This document shows, one piece after another, positions 1-9,708 of a stretch of 14,007 nucleotides of DNA. Location of the stretch: NCBI GenBank assembly GCA_900642245.1, contig CAAAJI010000186.1, positions 82,634 through 96,640 of the forward strand. The letters are read 5' to 3'. The notes beneath the pieces are model-generated. The model was not told the DNA's origin and made no database searches. It saw nothing but the letters and a program-made list of their open reading frames with translations. Source of the stretch: Fragilaria radians (taxonomy: Eukaryota; Bacillariophyta; Fragilariophyceae; Fragilariales; Fragilariaceae). Positions within the stretch are counted from its first letter, which is position 1. Each line of letters begins with the position of its first letter. Position numbers and translations under genes: made by a program.

Positions 1-1
1 C

Positions 2-688
2 CAGAAGAAGCGTCGGCGACGCCGTCGTCATCACATGAAAAGCCGTGGAAGAAAGCGAGAGAAATCGAAGCACCGAAGGAAACGGCGTCGCAGCCCTTCT
101 ACAAGCTCTTCAAGCTCAAATTCTACTAGCCATGATTCAGTTTCCGAAGACGACCAAGCTCGAGCACAACGTGACATCAAATTAAAACAGACTCTATCAG
201 AAGTGAATCAGAATAATCAAAAAGAAGAATCCATCCCTCCAATTCTGAATGAAGACGATTGGAAAGAGGCAAAGGATTTCAAAAGTGCGATCCAGGGCCC
301 CAGAAACGATGATGATGATGATGAGGAAGATGACGAAATTGGGCCGATGCCTTTACCTCAATCTAATGCATCGTCAGACCCCTTGCACTCATCCTCCTAT
401 GGAAGCGCATTGTTACCCGGAGAAGGTCAAGCCTTAGCGGCATACGTACAACAAAACTTACGTATTCCTCGTCGTGGAGAAATCGGATACACTGGAGATG
501 ACATTGAATCCTACGAGAATCAGGGCTATGTCATGTCCGGTTCGCGTCATGCTAGAATGAATGCAGTTCGTATCCGAAAAGAAAATCAAGTCTACAGTGC
601 GGAAGAACAACGGGCCTTGGCACTAATTACCATGGAGGAGAATCAACAGAAGGAGTCACAGTTGATGCAGGAATTCCGACGATGTTAG
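2..688 (+). CDS. NKAP: NKAP-family protein, 3' part (5' end outside window)
   Basis: NKAP proteins are nuclear, SR-like factors linked to spliceosomes, RNA binding and transcriptional repression. The frame is open from base 2 (Gln-Lys-Lys then an Arg run) through an internal Met at 35, so the gene very likely starts upstream of the window. From that Met: a basic Arg/Lys/Ser region (about 1-35), an acidic linker with a run of Asp (92-96) and Glu/Asp after it, then the SynMuv/NKAP C-terminal domain (about 121-217). The domain is recognised by LLPGEGQALAAYV, RIPRRGEIGYTGDDI, GYVMSGSRHARMNAVR and RKENQVYSAEEQRAL, close to the family pattern. The stop at 686-688 follows EFRRC. Family members usually continue after a Phe-Arg-x-Met motif, and that continuation is present in another frame (see findings). 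No intron is seen. The gene converges on the EXPERA gene with a 91-bp gap. Confidence 0.93.
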   Translation, partial: QKKRRRRRRHHMKSRGRKREKSKHRRKRRRSPSTSSSSSNSTSHDSVSEDDQARAQRDIKLKQTLSEVNQNNQKEESIPPILNEDDWKEAKDFKSAIQGPRNDDDDDEEDDEIGPMPLPQSNASSDPLHSSSYGSALLPGEGQALAAYVQQNLRIPRRGEIGYTGDDIESYENQGYVMSGSRHARMNAVRIRKENQVYSAEEQRALALITMEENQQKESQLMQEFRRC

Positions 689-779
689 CGGAGAAGAAAA
701 AGTTAAGAGATGGAAAAAATAATATAAGTTCTACATAAGATTTTTTATGCATCGATTTTCTTCAATGAAACAGAGTAAA

Positions 780-1763
780 CTAGTTATCTTTACATTTTTC
801 ATTTCGCAATAGGACAGATGCCCCCCAAAATGCAATCCAAGCTGGAAATATGACATAAGGCGCATAGACACAGGAAAGATAAAATCGTGAGGCAACAGTG
901 ATGCTGTGGTTGAACCACACATCGGTTAGGATTGGTATCAAGGTTGTCAAAACGTGGGATCCATATAGTATCGATAGGGAAGGGAACCAAGGACTATAGT
1001 TATCTTCTCGTAGCAGTTGTGAAACTGCAAAGAAAAAGTAGGGCAGTTGAACACAACACTCACTCAAGACTAAACACTGAAACCAAAGGGGACTTGGTGC
1101 CTTCATTAGGTCATCATTCATGGATACAGCGTACCACTCTATCAGCGATACCATACTTTCAGGATGGAATTTCGACCCGAGAGCTTGTGAGTCAAGGAAT
1201 ATGGTAATCGGGATATGGGATACAAAAAAGACTAACATGGCAACTTTGGTGGTGCCGTGCAACACTGGTACTTTCGATTTCGAAGGCTCCATCACGTATA
1301 GTAGAAGTGACATGGGTACAATTAAGTACGGCATGTATATCGATGACAGAATGCCTCGTTGCGAGAGTGTTGCCATAGGATTGAGTATGATAGTCGCCAG
1401 GATGGGTATCATGGACGTCACCACTTGAGCAACATAAACAATACTAAAGATACGGAACCATTCAGGGAAGGGTAAACTCCGATATGTTTCGGAAGAAAGC
1501 ATGTACGTTGCTAAGAAAAAATATGGAAGCTGGATTACCAATTCGGCACCAATAAAAGATTGGAACCATAATTCATACTTCCCACCAAGAAAGAGAGGAT
1601 CGTTGAGAGTTTTGGAATACCATGCCAAAAAATCAGACAAGAACTGAGGATATGGAATTGAAAGTGGTGAGGCTTGTCCATCCAACAATATTGTAGCGGG
1701 AATGTGAGAGATGAAGAATCCAAGGAAAATGGAACGAGCAAATCCACCTATCGTTGTTGTCAT
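780..1763 (-). CDS. Tandem EXPERA (TMEM97/sigma-2-receptor-like) membrane protein
   Basis: EXPERA proteins are multi-pass ER membrane proteins of sterol biology (EBP, TM6SF, TMEM97). The frame is open from a Met at 1856 (358 codons). I prefer the Met at 1763 (327 codons, context AAGATGA), because it puts a short tail before the first membrane helix as in TMEM97, and the upstream 31 codons resemble nothing. Mets at 1787 and 1841 are alternatives. In the 358-codon numbering, unit 1 (about 40-190) has FFISHIPATILLDGQ, WYSKTLNDP, ELVIQLPYFF and a TSMIPILAT helix. Unit 2 (about 203-350) has FFVSHIPITIFLDSQ, WYAVSMNDD, ECCVQLPYFF and TTLIPILTD. The acidic residues that matter in TMEM97 have counterparts in both units: D59, D86, E105 and D222, D248, E266. 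Each unit should supply four helices, so eight are expected. The tail is short and has no KKxx motif. Exact sterol role unknown; TM6SF is the alternative but the motifs are closer to TMEM97. Confidence 0.9.
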   Translation of the reverse strand: MTTTIGGFARSIFLGFFISHIPATILLDGQASPLSIPYPQFLSDFLAWYSKTLNDPLFLGGKYELWFQSFIGAELVIQLPYFFLATYMLSSETYRSLPFPEWFRIFSIVYVAQVVTSMIPILATIILNPMATLSQRGILSSIYMPYLIVPMSLLLYVMEPSKSKVPVLHGTTKVAMLVFFVSHIPITIFLDSQALGSKFHPESMVSLIEWYAVSMNDDLMKAPSPLWFQCLVLSECCVQLPYFFFAVSQLLREDNYSPWFPSLSILYGSHVLTTLIPILTDVWFNHSITVASRFYLSCVYAPYVIFPAWIAFWGASVLLRNEKCKDN

Positions 1764-1912
1764 CTTGCTATACGGACATACTGACATTAAATCAATGATT
1801 TGTTTTTTATTTCGTGTATGAAACGAAACGTCAAGATACATTTTACTGCACCGCATGACGTGAATTTACGACAATGTCTCATACTGTTTATATCTACCTT
1901 GGAAAATTGCAA

Positions 1913-1930
1913 CCCCCCCCCCCCCACCCC
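1913..1930. repeat. C13-A-C4 homopolymer tract
   Basis: Thirteen C, one A, then four C on the plus strand. On the minus strand this is a G-run about 57 bases upstream of the first Met of the open frame and about 150 upstream of the preferred EXPERA start. Such a tract slips easily in replication and sequencing, and its G strand could form a quadruplex. Confidence 0.9.
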
Positions 1931-2580
1931 AACATCAAGCGTTGCGATCAGTGTTACCAGCATATACATACTCTTATTACTTTTGTTTCTGCCATATCAC
2001 GGAGTAACTTAAAGGGAAAACTTGAATAATGCGTTGACGTATGAATCAAGAAGATCATACCTTATTTAAAATGGTTATTAGAAATAATCAGCCGTTTCAG
2101 TAAATAATTTAAGATACAAAAAAGTAAAGCCTGATAACACGTAAAATGCAATACAGACTGACAAAATATACGTGATTGGACAATGGCTAATTCCATCTTG
2201 GTGCAACGAACTAGTTAGCTATGCTGGATATTTTCTCATTGGAAGTTCAAAGTTGTGACCAGTGGTCTGGTCTATGGAAGGATTCCATTCTATATCACAA
2301 TAATCTTAAACATGTATCACCTCGAGTACCAAAAAACTTCGTTTCAGCACATTTAAGTCAATTTCCAACCAAGTATTAGATATTATACTCATCGCATGAA
2401 CATTGTCAAATCAGAAATTCTTTTTTGGTCACTTGTGTGCGAGGGCCAGAGAAGGTGTTGACGCTAGGAGATATACCTGCCCAGTGCTCTGAATGTAAAA
2501 ATGAGTATATCAATCCAATTTAGGTAAACGGCGGGACTCTTAAGGTAGCCAAGTGACTTAGCATCTAATTGGTAAAGCAC

Positions 2581-2600
2581 ATGAATGAATGAATAAATGA
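2581..2600. repeat. Short imperfect ATGA tetranucleotide repeat
   Basis: Three ATGA units followed by an ATAA variant and a final ATGA, in intergenic DNA. It is a minor microsatellite with no visible link to a gene. Confidence 0.7.
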
Positions 2601-3182
2601 GATTTTTGCTGTCCCTATCTACTATCTAGCTTACCCACAGCGATTGGAACATGCTTGGGAGAATCAGCAGGGAAAGAAGATCCTGCTGAGCTCGGCTCTT
2701 GTCCGACTTTGTAAAATGACTTGTAAGGTGTGGAATAATTTGAGGTTTCAGTAGCATACCACTAAACTTGCAATGTGATTTAACTTATTACGTGACGAAG
2801 CGTCCATCCATTCTCAAGAGTGTCTGGTTCTGAATTTGAGTCTAGATTTATTTTTACTTGAGTTTTGCGGGTTACAACGTCAGTTGGGGAGTTTGGCTGG
2901 GGCGGGATCTTGGTGAATTCTCAAGCATTGATTGTTGCCACTGGTGAAAGTAATCAAAATATTTAAACGTTTACCTGATCTTCGTGTTGTACCAATTCAA
3001 GAACCAAAATAACGTTGAAAGAAGTGCAACATGGATTTAGTACAATACTAATTCACTACCGATTTTCTTCAAACTAGGCTGTCCAAAAAGGGACATATCA
3101 GCTTGGAGCACGTTCTTCAGGAACTATAAAATGTGAAAGCATGCTCCCAACGAAGTAGTTGCCATCCTCCACTGATGAGAGA

Positions 3183-3216
3183 AGCTTGATATGTTTGATC
3201 AGGACTATATCAAGCT
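3183..3216. repeat. Perfect 10-bp inverted repeat (stem-loop)
   Basis: AGCTTGATAT at 3183-3192 is exactly complementary to ATATCAAGCT at 3207-3216, with a 14-base loop that contains the palindrome TGATCA. A related direct copy, CATATCAGCTT, lies at 3094-3104. There is no U-run after the stem and no gene adjacent. It may be a small structured RNA, a remnant of a mobile element, or chance in AT-rich DNA. Confidence 0.5.
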
Positions 3217-4242
3217 GTGAATTGGGTAATGTTTTTCAGCTAAATACCATACATTTATATTCTCGATAGACAAAAACTCTATTTGAAAAATCATCCTGTA
3301 CCATCATCTGGATATTATACTTTGGAAAACAGATGAGCAATGTCAATGCCTATTGGTAGACATTTAATGCACTATGGAATGTAATTTGAGTAATGCTTGG
3401 ATACCTTCAGAATTTTCTTGTTTGGGCACTGCCAATAGTAAAGTCCTTTGGCAGACCGAGAGCAAAATGACGAAGAAAGGACAAACATTTAATAAGTGGG
3501 CTTCCCGGAACTTGTATGTGTCAAGGTAGTTATTTAGCGTTTTCCACCAAGGTAGCTGTTGGTTCCGTATAAGTTTTCATGGATAATCATAGTTCATCCT
3601 TTTTCTTGATTTTTTCAAACTAATTTTCATTTCACAATATTAAATTTAATTTTTCATGGCCAATTCATGATCATTTCCTTCGGACTCAGATTCAGTTCTT
3701 ATTTGTAACTGGCATCTACATAAAGTTTTGAAAAACTACTTTTGAGTATCTATTTTGCCGTTACTGTTTGAACCATTATGCCGCACTTGTTTACCATCAA
3801 AATTAATGTATTACCACGGAAGCTTTATTACTTTTTAAGGAAGAGTGCAAAAGTATTGTGCATTGTTACCTCTAAAGACGTTCACTTTGTTTCAATTACT
3901 TTCATCAAGAGCCATCGAAACTGTCCGTTTTTTCCGTTGGGATTTGTTTATTTTCAGCCTATCAGGTATTCTATTCTCCAAGCACCTACGGCGCAAGAAA
4001 TCCCAGTACAGCAGCTGGCATATCCTTATCGTTTTTCACACGTGAATTCTAGAATTCTTAGTCTAATTCGTGTTTCGTGTAGTTTTGCCTGTTTGGCAAG
4101 GGCAGCACGATATTTGTTACATAATAAATATCAATCCATACTCGTTGAGCGTTGAGTCGATTGTCTTCCATTAGAACATAAAATCGGAAAAAACGAATCA
4201 ACCCTGGAGATCTTCAAGTGCTAGGAAAGGTTCATCATCGCC

Positions 4243-7200
4243 ATGGTTTCAGCAGAGGAAGGCGATCGTATCTTGATTGCAGGACGTCCTGATATCCAGC
4301 GATGTAATAACAAAGTGATAACCTCAAAATATTCCTTATTTTCATTTTTACCCGTGGTACGTCCAGTCTGGTTTGATGGAATCTTTCTCTCTTCTCTATA
4401 ATCTATTATTGAAGCGTATGGGTTGCTGCTTCACACAATTCTCAATTCTAGTCATCATGTTATCACCGACTAGCTGAAATGAAATGAGATCGACGGTGAA
4501 AAAAAATTCTACACACAATTTTCCATTAACGCTTCATTTGTTGCAATCCTTTCATACAGGCAATTGTGGAGCAATTTAGGCGTGTTGCCAATATGTACTT
4601 TTTAATTATTGGAATCATAATGGCACTAGGCTGGTACACTCCTTTGTTTGAGTCTGCTATATCTCCTTGGACTACTCTCGGGCCACTTGCTTTCGTAATT
4701 TCTATTTCTTTGTTACAAGAGGGTAGCGCTGACTTAGGCCGTCATCGCTCTGATATGGTTACAAACAATCATCGTTGCGTTGTGCTTCGTAGAGCAAACG
4801 AGTTGGAAGAAGAAAACGGAGAGCGAGATTCTAGTCTCCTGAATGGACAAGACGTTGATGTAAACCTTGAAAAGTCATACAATTTGGGATCTTCTATGCA
4901 CGGATCAGAGGCGACATGTAGAATTGCGTTTGAATCAGTAAAACGAATGGACATTCGACAGGGAAATATTGTCTTGATAAGAAACCGAGAAATGGTTCCA
5001 GCGGATTTTGTCCTTTTGGCCAGTAGCGCAGACAATGGTAATGCTTACATTGAAACAAGTTCAATTGATGGAGAAACAAATCTGAAGTTGAGAGCTACAC
5101 CTACTATGCCAAAAGAAGTTTTAGATGAGTTGCACAGACAAAGCGCAAAGAATGTTTTGCAGGACGATTCAAAAAAAGTCATTCGCGAAACGTTAGAGCA
5201 AGCTACGAAACGTATCTGCCGAATTACAGCTCTTGGATTTCCCAATGGTCCTAGTGCTCTGGAGAATCCTGCTAATCCTTCCTCGGAATATCATGGTTCA
5301 GATGATGATATCGATGATCATCAAACATCCTCCGGCTTTCGTTTATTGGAAAAAACAGGAAACGTTGCCAAGCGAGGTGCTGGAGCTGTGCGAGGAATGA
5401 GGGAAAGAGTGCAATCAACTTTTCGAGTACAACAGACGGCTTTAGTCGAAAATGAAGTCAAGTACGTGACAGTGTTGAAAACGGAGCCCCCCAATGCTTC
5501 AGTTAACACATTTAATGGATTGCTCATTTTACCGCCCGTTGTCCTGGGCGGACCAAGCATTGAAATCCCATTGAATGCAGAGAACATTCTTCTTCGCGGT
5601 GCTGTTTTAAGGAATACGGAATGGGCAATAGGCATTGCTTGTTATACCGGAAAGGATACAAAGTTAGTCATGAACTCATTTGATACTCCATCTAAATTTA
5701 GCAGATTGGATCAGTTGATGAATCGAATCGTTGTGTACGTTCTTTGCATTACAGCTGCTATCATCGCTTATCTCTCCACATTTTCTGTTATAACAAGCAA
5801 TAAAGAATTTGATGAATTATGGTATGTCCCTGGAACACTTGAATGTTTCACAAGTAAATGCTTCTAACATCCTTTTTGTCTCAAGGTACATTGGATTAAA
5901 TAAAGACCCTAGTGCTCCCTGGCCCTATAATCAAAACTTAGGACCACCAAAATGGTCATTGAAGCCTTCAAATTGGCTTCAGGTCTATATGTTGTTCATA
6001 ACACTATTGAATAACTTCGTTCCTTTGTCACTGTACGTGACCATCGAGATGGTAACATTGGTTATGCGGATTCTGATTAATCTGGATATAAATATGTATG
6101 ACGTATACACGGATACCCGCACAGTAGCACGCAGCACCACCGTCACTGATCTTGGACAAGTGCAATACATTTTTTCGGATAAAACTGGGACTTTGACTCA
6201 GAATGTAATGAAGTTCAAAAGGTGTTCTGTGGACAGTTTGGTTTTTGGCGCTCCTATCGTCAAAGAAAAGGTGGGAGAAAATGAAGGATCGTCACACCCG
6301 TTTCACCCTCTTAGCAAGTTGTTGATTGGAAAGCTACCGCCAATTCCACAAAATTCTAAAGCAAGTGTTTTGAGGCAGCATAGTGATGGACTGGTTGGAA
6401 ATATGAGCGAAAGTTCCACTTCCTCGAGAGCGCTTACTTTCAATGCTGAAATGTTTCTTCGCGTCATGAGTCTTTGCCACACTGTTGTTGTAGAAAAAGA
6501 TTTGGATTTGAATGACGGGAAAATTAAAGCCACGGAAAGCAATAAGTCTCGAAGTTTCGGCGCTAGTATTCACCGTAAAATTAAAAAGAAATTTGGGAAA
6601 AAGACTTCGCCTCGGGAAGTTGACGTAAGATCACCAGATGAAGCAGAAGTTACACCAGAAGAAGAGCAGCCAATAGACCTAACCGTGAAAGGAAACGGGG
6701 GTGCTCCATCTGGCTTTGCGTATCAGGCAGAAAGTCCTGATGAAGGTGCATTGGTAGAGGCATCAAGCTTACAATTTAACTTTCAGGTTGTGGCCCGTGA
6801 TTCTCTAGGCATTCGGGTATCTATGGCATATCCATCGCTGTTATCTGACCCAAGCATTGCTGACGGCTTAAAGGATGGGTCTCTGAATGAAATGCAACTA
6901 GCTGCCGACACTGCTTCCTCTGAGGGAATTCTTGGTGAAGGAGTGGTTCTGGGAAAAGGGATAGAAACATGGGAAGTTCTTGCAGTAAACAAATTTGACT
7001 CAACCAGGAAACGCATGTCTGTCATAGTTCGATCGCCTCCTGAGCTTGGATCGATTCCTATGGTTTTGGTGAAAGGTGCTGATTCCGCTATGCTTGATCC
7101 AAAGATTCTAAGAAATCCTGCTCACATTATGATTGGGGACGAAGACGCTAATGATTTAAGTGCCAGAGCATCAGAGCCTAATATAGATAATGCAGTTGAG

Positions 7201-9708
7201 TGGGATAAGCAAGCAGTTCTATCAATGCAGTCTCATTTGGGTGAATTTGCCCGAGAGGGTCTTCGTACGTTGGTACTTGGAGTAAGAGTTCTTTCAGAAT
7301 CAGAGTGCTCAGAGTGGTTATCAGAGTATGCTTCTGCTGCAGCTTCTCTTAAGAATCGTGATGCAAAGCTAACTGCTGCTGCGGCAAAAATTGAGTCGAA
7401 AATCCACATAGTTGGAGCGACTGCAATTGAAGATAAATTACAGGAAGGTGTACCAGAGACCATTGCACATCTAGGAAAAGCTGGAATCAAACTCTGGGTG
7501 TTAACCGGCGACAAAAGAGAAACTGCGATGGAGATTGGATATGCTACAAATGTCTTGAATGAGAAAATGCGTCCTGGTCTTACTGTAGTCTCGCAAGGAT
7601 CTGCTAGTGAAGTTCAAACCAAAATGGCAATGGCATTTCTGGCTCTTATTAAGCATGCCAAGCTACCTGAATATCAGAAAAGTTCTATTGGCGAGGATAA
7701 ACCGAAGAGACTTGAATCTGTCTTGTTTACACTAGGGAAGCGGTGGCGTAGATTCAGTAGAGCGTTTCGTCGAGTATACCATAGATATTTCATTTCTATT
7801 TTCCTTTATTTGTTTTCAGAAGTGAATGCAAATAGTCCAGCATTAAAAGCCATAGATGAAGAAGAGAGGAAGGAAGAAAAAATTCTACAGCTGACACAAC
7901 GTTATCGCAATGTGAGAAACCGCGCGGAGAAAATTGTCAGGGATTACCTCAATAGTCCTGAAGGCATGGCACATCGAAGGATACAGACCAAAGTCGAGCA
8001 GCACAATGAAGTATCTATCGAAGACATGAATATGCCCTCAGACGGGCCAGATGTTTTTCATAGGGCAGACTCAGCACGGCAAGTACTAAGCGATAGAAGA
8101 AACGTCGGACAACTTTCGGAGAGCGAACTCCGAGATCTGACTATGGTGAATTTAACTGCCCATGAAGTGTCGTCGGGAGAATTTGGCCTTGTCGATGAAG
8201 ACCTCTTATCCATGAAGAGCTTCCTTCCTACGGATGATATTGATATTAAAAAAACCTTTGATTCTCGACGAAGAAACATTTTAGAGAAAGTATTTGCTGT
8301 CGATAAAGACGTTCGCCATGGGCGACTGAAGAAACACATGAATAAATCCGTTCTTTCTAGCATAGAAGAGGATGTAGCACAAGAGGATGGTAATGTAGAT
8401 CCTGCACCTTCCAAAGAGACAGCTAGTTTTGATGGCTCTCGCGGATTGGTAATAGAAGGAGCTGCTTTGGAGAAATTGCTTGGGGATTCTGAGCTCGAAG
8501 AAATACTATTTGCTGTCGCAAATACCTGCAATTCAGTAATTGCCTGTAGAGTCAGTCCTGCGCAAAAGGCTCAATTGGTACAACTTGTCCGTCGCTATGT
8601 TGTTCCAGAGCCTGTAACTCTTGCTATTGGAGACGGAGCAAATGATGTAGGTATGATTCAGGAGGCTCATGTAGGGATCGGCATCTCTGGAAAAGAAGGC
8701 CAGCAAGCTGTGAATGCTTCTGACTTTGCGATTGCTCAATTTCGATTTCTCCTAGATCTAACTCTTATCCATGGTCGTTGGAATTTCATGCGCTTGAGTA
8801 CTGTTGTTCTTTTCTCGTTCTATAAGAATGCTGTGATGGCAGGAGTACTTATAGTTTTCTCAAGGGCATCACAGTTCAGTGGTAGCCCATTATTTGATGA
8901 ATGGCTAATTGCCATGCTTAACTTTGTTGCAGCAATGCCAATCATTGTGTTGGGAGCTTTCGATCGATGCCTCGATCGTCAATATGTTTTGAAACACCCT
9001 GAAACTTACACCGCTACTAGACGAAACGAACTAATTACAAAGCGAACTCTCATGCGATGGATTATTTTGATCATTATTCATATTTGTTGCGTTTACTTCC
9101 TTTCGGTTCCTATGTTGTCTGTTGATGGTGGAGGTTCTACATCCGCTTTTCAAGGTTTAATGAGCAAAGAAGATCCGGATAGGCCAGGAAATGGAGAAGG
9201 TGGAGATTTGAAGAGTGTAGGATTTGTTGCGTTTTCCAGTATGATTCTTCTTTTCTGCTACAAAGTCTTATGGGAGTCGCGATCTATAATAATTGGTCAA
9301 TGGCCTGCGTTCCGTTGTTGGAAGAAAGGTATAGAAGGATGGCCGAATCGGCTATCTTACACATGGCTTTCTTGCGGTTATTGCTCAATCGCCTTTTATT
9401 TATTCGCAATCTATCTTTATCAAGCCCTTGGTCGTTATGGTCCTTCTTCATACTCTGCGTTTGTGGACACTGTCTTTCATGCTTTCAACACTAGAGTGAG
9501 AACCTGGATGGCATTAATTTTCATTCCAATCACTGCCATGTCCTTGGATATAGCAGGGAAGGTGTTTAGCAACTTATTCTTTCCGACTCAAACACAGATA
9601 CATGTGGAAATTTTCGCAACAGGAAAAAGAAATTGTAAGCCAACATCCATGCTTAAATGCTGTGGAAAAGGAAGCAGCAATCAAAGTAATCCGGAAGTAT
9701 CAGTTTGA
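4243..9708 (+). CDS. P4-type ATPase (phospholipid flippase), three exons
   Basis: P4-ATPases use ATP to move phospholipids to the cytosolic leaflet, usually with a CDC50 partner (none here). Exons are 4243-4356, 4560-5821 and 5886-9708. Joined they give 1732 residues in one frame. ATG 4243 lies in GCCATGG and is the first ATG after an in-frame stop at 4222. Exon 1 ends with the family signature NNKVITSKYSLFSFLP, and exon 2 continues with VEQFRRVANMYF and TM1-2. Actuator loop: DGET at 208-211. TM3-4: PLSLYVT (505-511). Phosphorylation site DKTGTLTQN with D557. Nucleotide domain: SPDE at 742-745, KGAD at 855-858. P domain: TGDKRE (D1001), GDGAND (D1375, D1379). TM5 has FYKN with K1439, TM6 has VLGAFDRCLD, and four more helices follow. 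Usual length is about 1100-1350. The excess is in inserts near 115-160, 235-355 and about 1020-1310. Lipid specificity cannot be read from sequence. Confidence 0.96.
4357..4559 (+). other. Intron 1 of the P4-ATPase gene
   Basis: The intron is 203 nt, phase 0, with donor GTACGT at 4357 and acceptor CATACAG ending at 4559. A pyrimidine-rich stretch precedes the acceptor and a TTAAC branch-like site lies at 4526-4530. The alternative donor three bases earlier (GTGGTA at 4354) also keeps the frame, but it is weaker and leaves three residues between FLP and EQF, where the family normally has four. Confidence 0.85.
5822..5885 (+). other. Intron 2 of the P4-ATPase gene
   Basis: The intron is 64 nt, phase 2, with donor GTATGT at 5822 and acceptor CTCAAG ending at 5885. 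A CTAAC branch-point-like site is at 5864-5868, followed by a T-rich tract. Splicing restores the conserved run FDELWYIGLNKDPSAPWPY; without it the frame stops at 5867. Confidence 0.94.

Larger units (their letters stand above)
1857..4242. other. 2.4-kb intergenic region between divergent genes
   Basis: This stretch separates the EXPERA gene (minus) from the P4-ATPase (plus) and must hold both promoters. I find no recognisable protein motif, tRNA or transposase. Between about 2010 and 3780 no open frame reaches 60 codons on either strand. It holds a C13-A-C4 tract (1913-1930), an ATGA-type repeat (2581-2600), a perfect 10-bp inverted repeat (3183-3192 with 3207-3216), and a 125-codon open frame at 3778-4155 that I regard as chance. 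A TATAAA at 3125-3130 is not near a gene start. An in-frame stop at 4222-4224 precedes the ATPase start codon. Confidence 0.6.

Noticed and set aside
1120..1428. 102-codon plus-strand open frame
   Set aside because: It is antisense to the EXPERA gene, whose motifs are clear on the other strand.
2541..2585. tRNA-like A-box text (GGTAGCCAAGTGACTTAGC, then TTGGTAAAGC)
   Set aside because: No paired D stem, no anticodon arm and no GGTTCRANNCC B box follow, so it is not a tRNA and only doubtfully a remnant.
3172..3216. CTGATGAG followed by a hairpin, resembling a hammerhead ribozyme core
   Set aside because: The GAAA box that must follow stem II is absent (GTGAA instead), and no flanking stems I or III could be drawn.
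3778..4155. 125-codon plus-strand open frame just upstream of the flippase
   Set aside because: The product has no recognisable motif, and the frame does not lead into the flippase exon 1, which is preceded by its own in-frame stop.
7774..7819. 46-nt intron with donor GTATAC and acceptor TTTTCAG
   Set aside because: The donor is better than GTAGAG, but removal shifts the frame and meets a stop at once.
8058..8531. 157-codon minus-strand open frame
   Set aside because: It is antisense to the well-supported flippase insert, is Ser-rich by mirror coding, and shows no domain.
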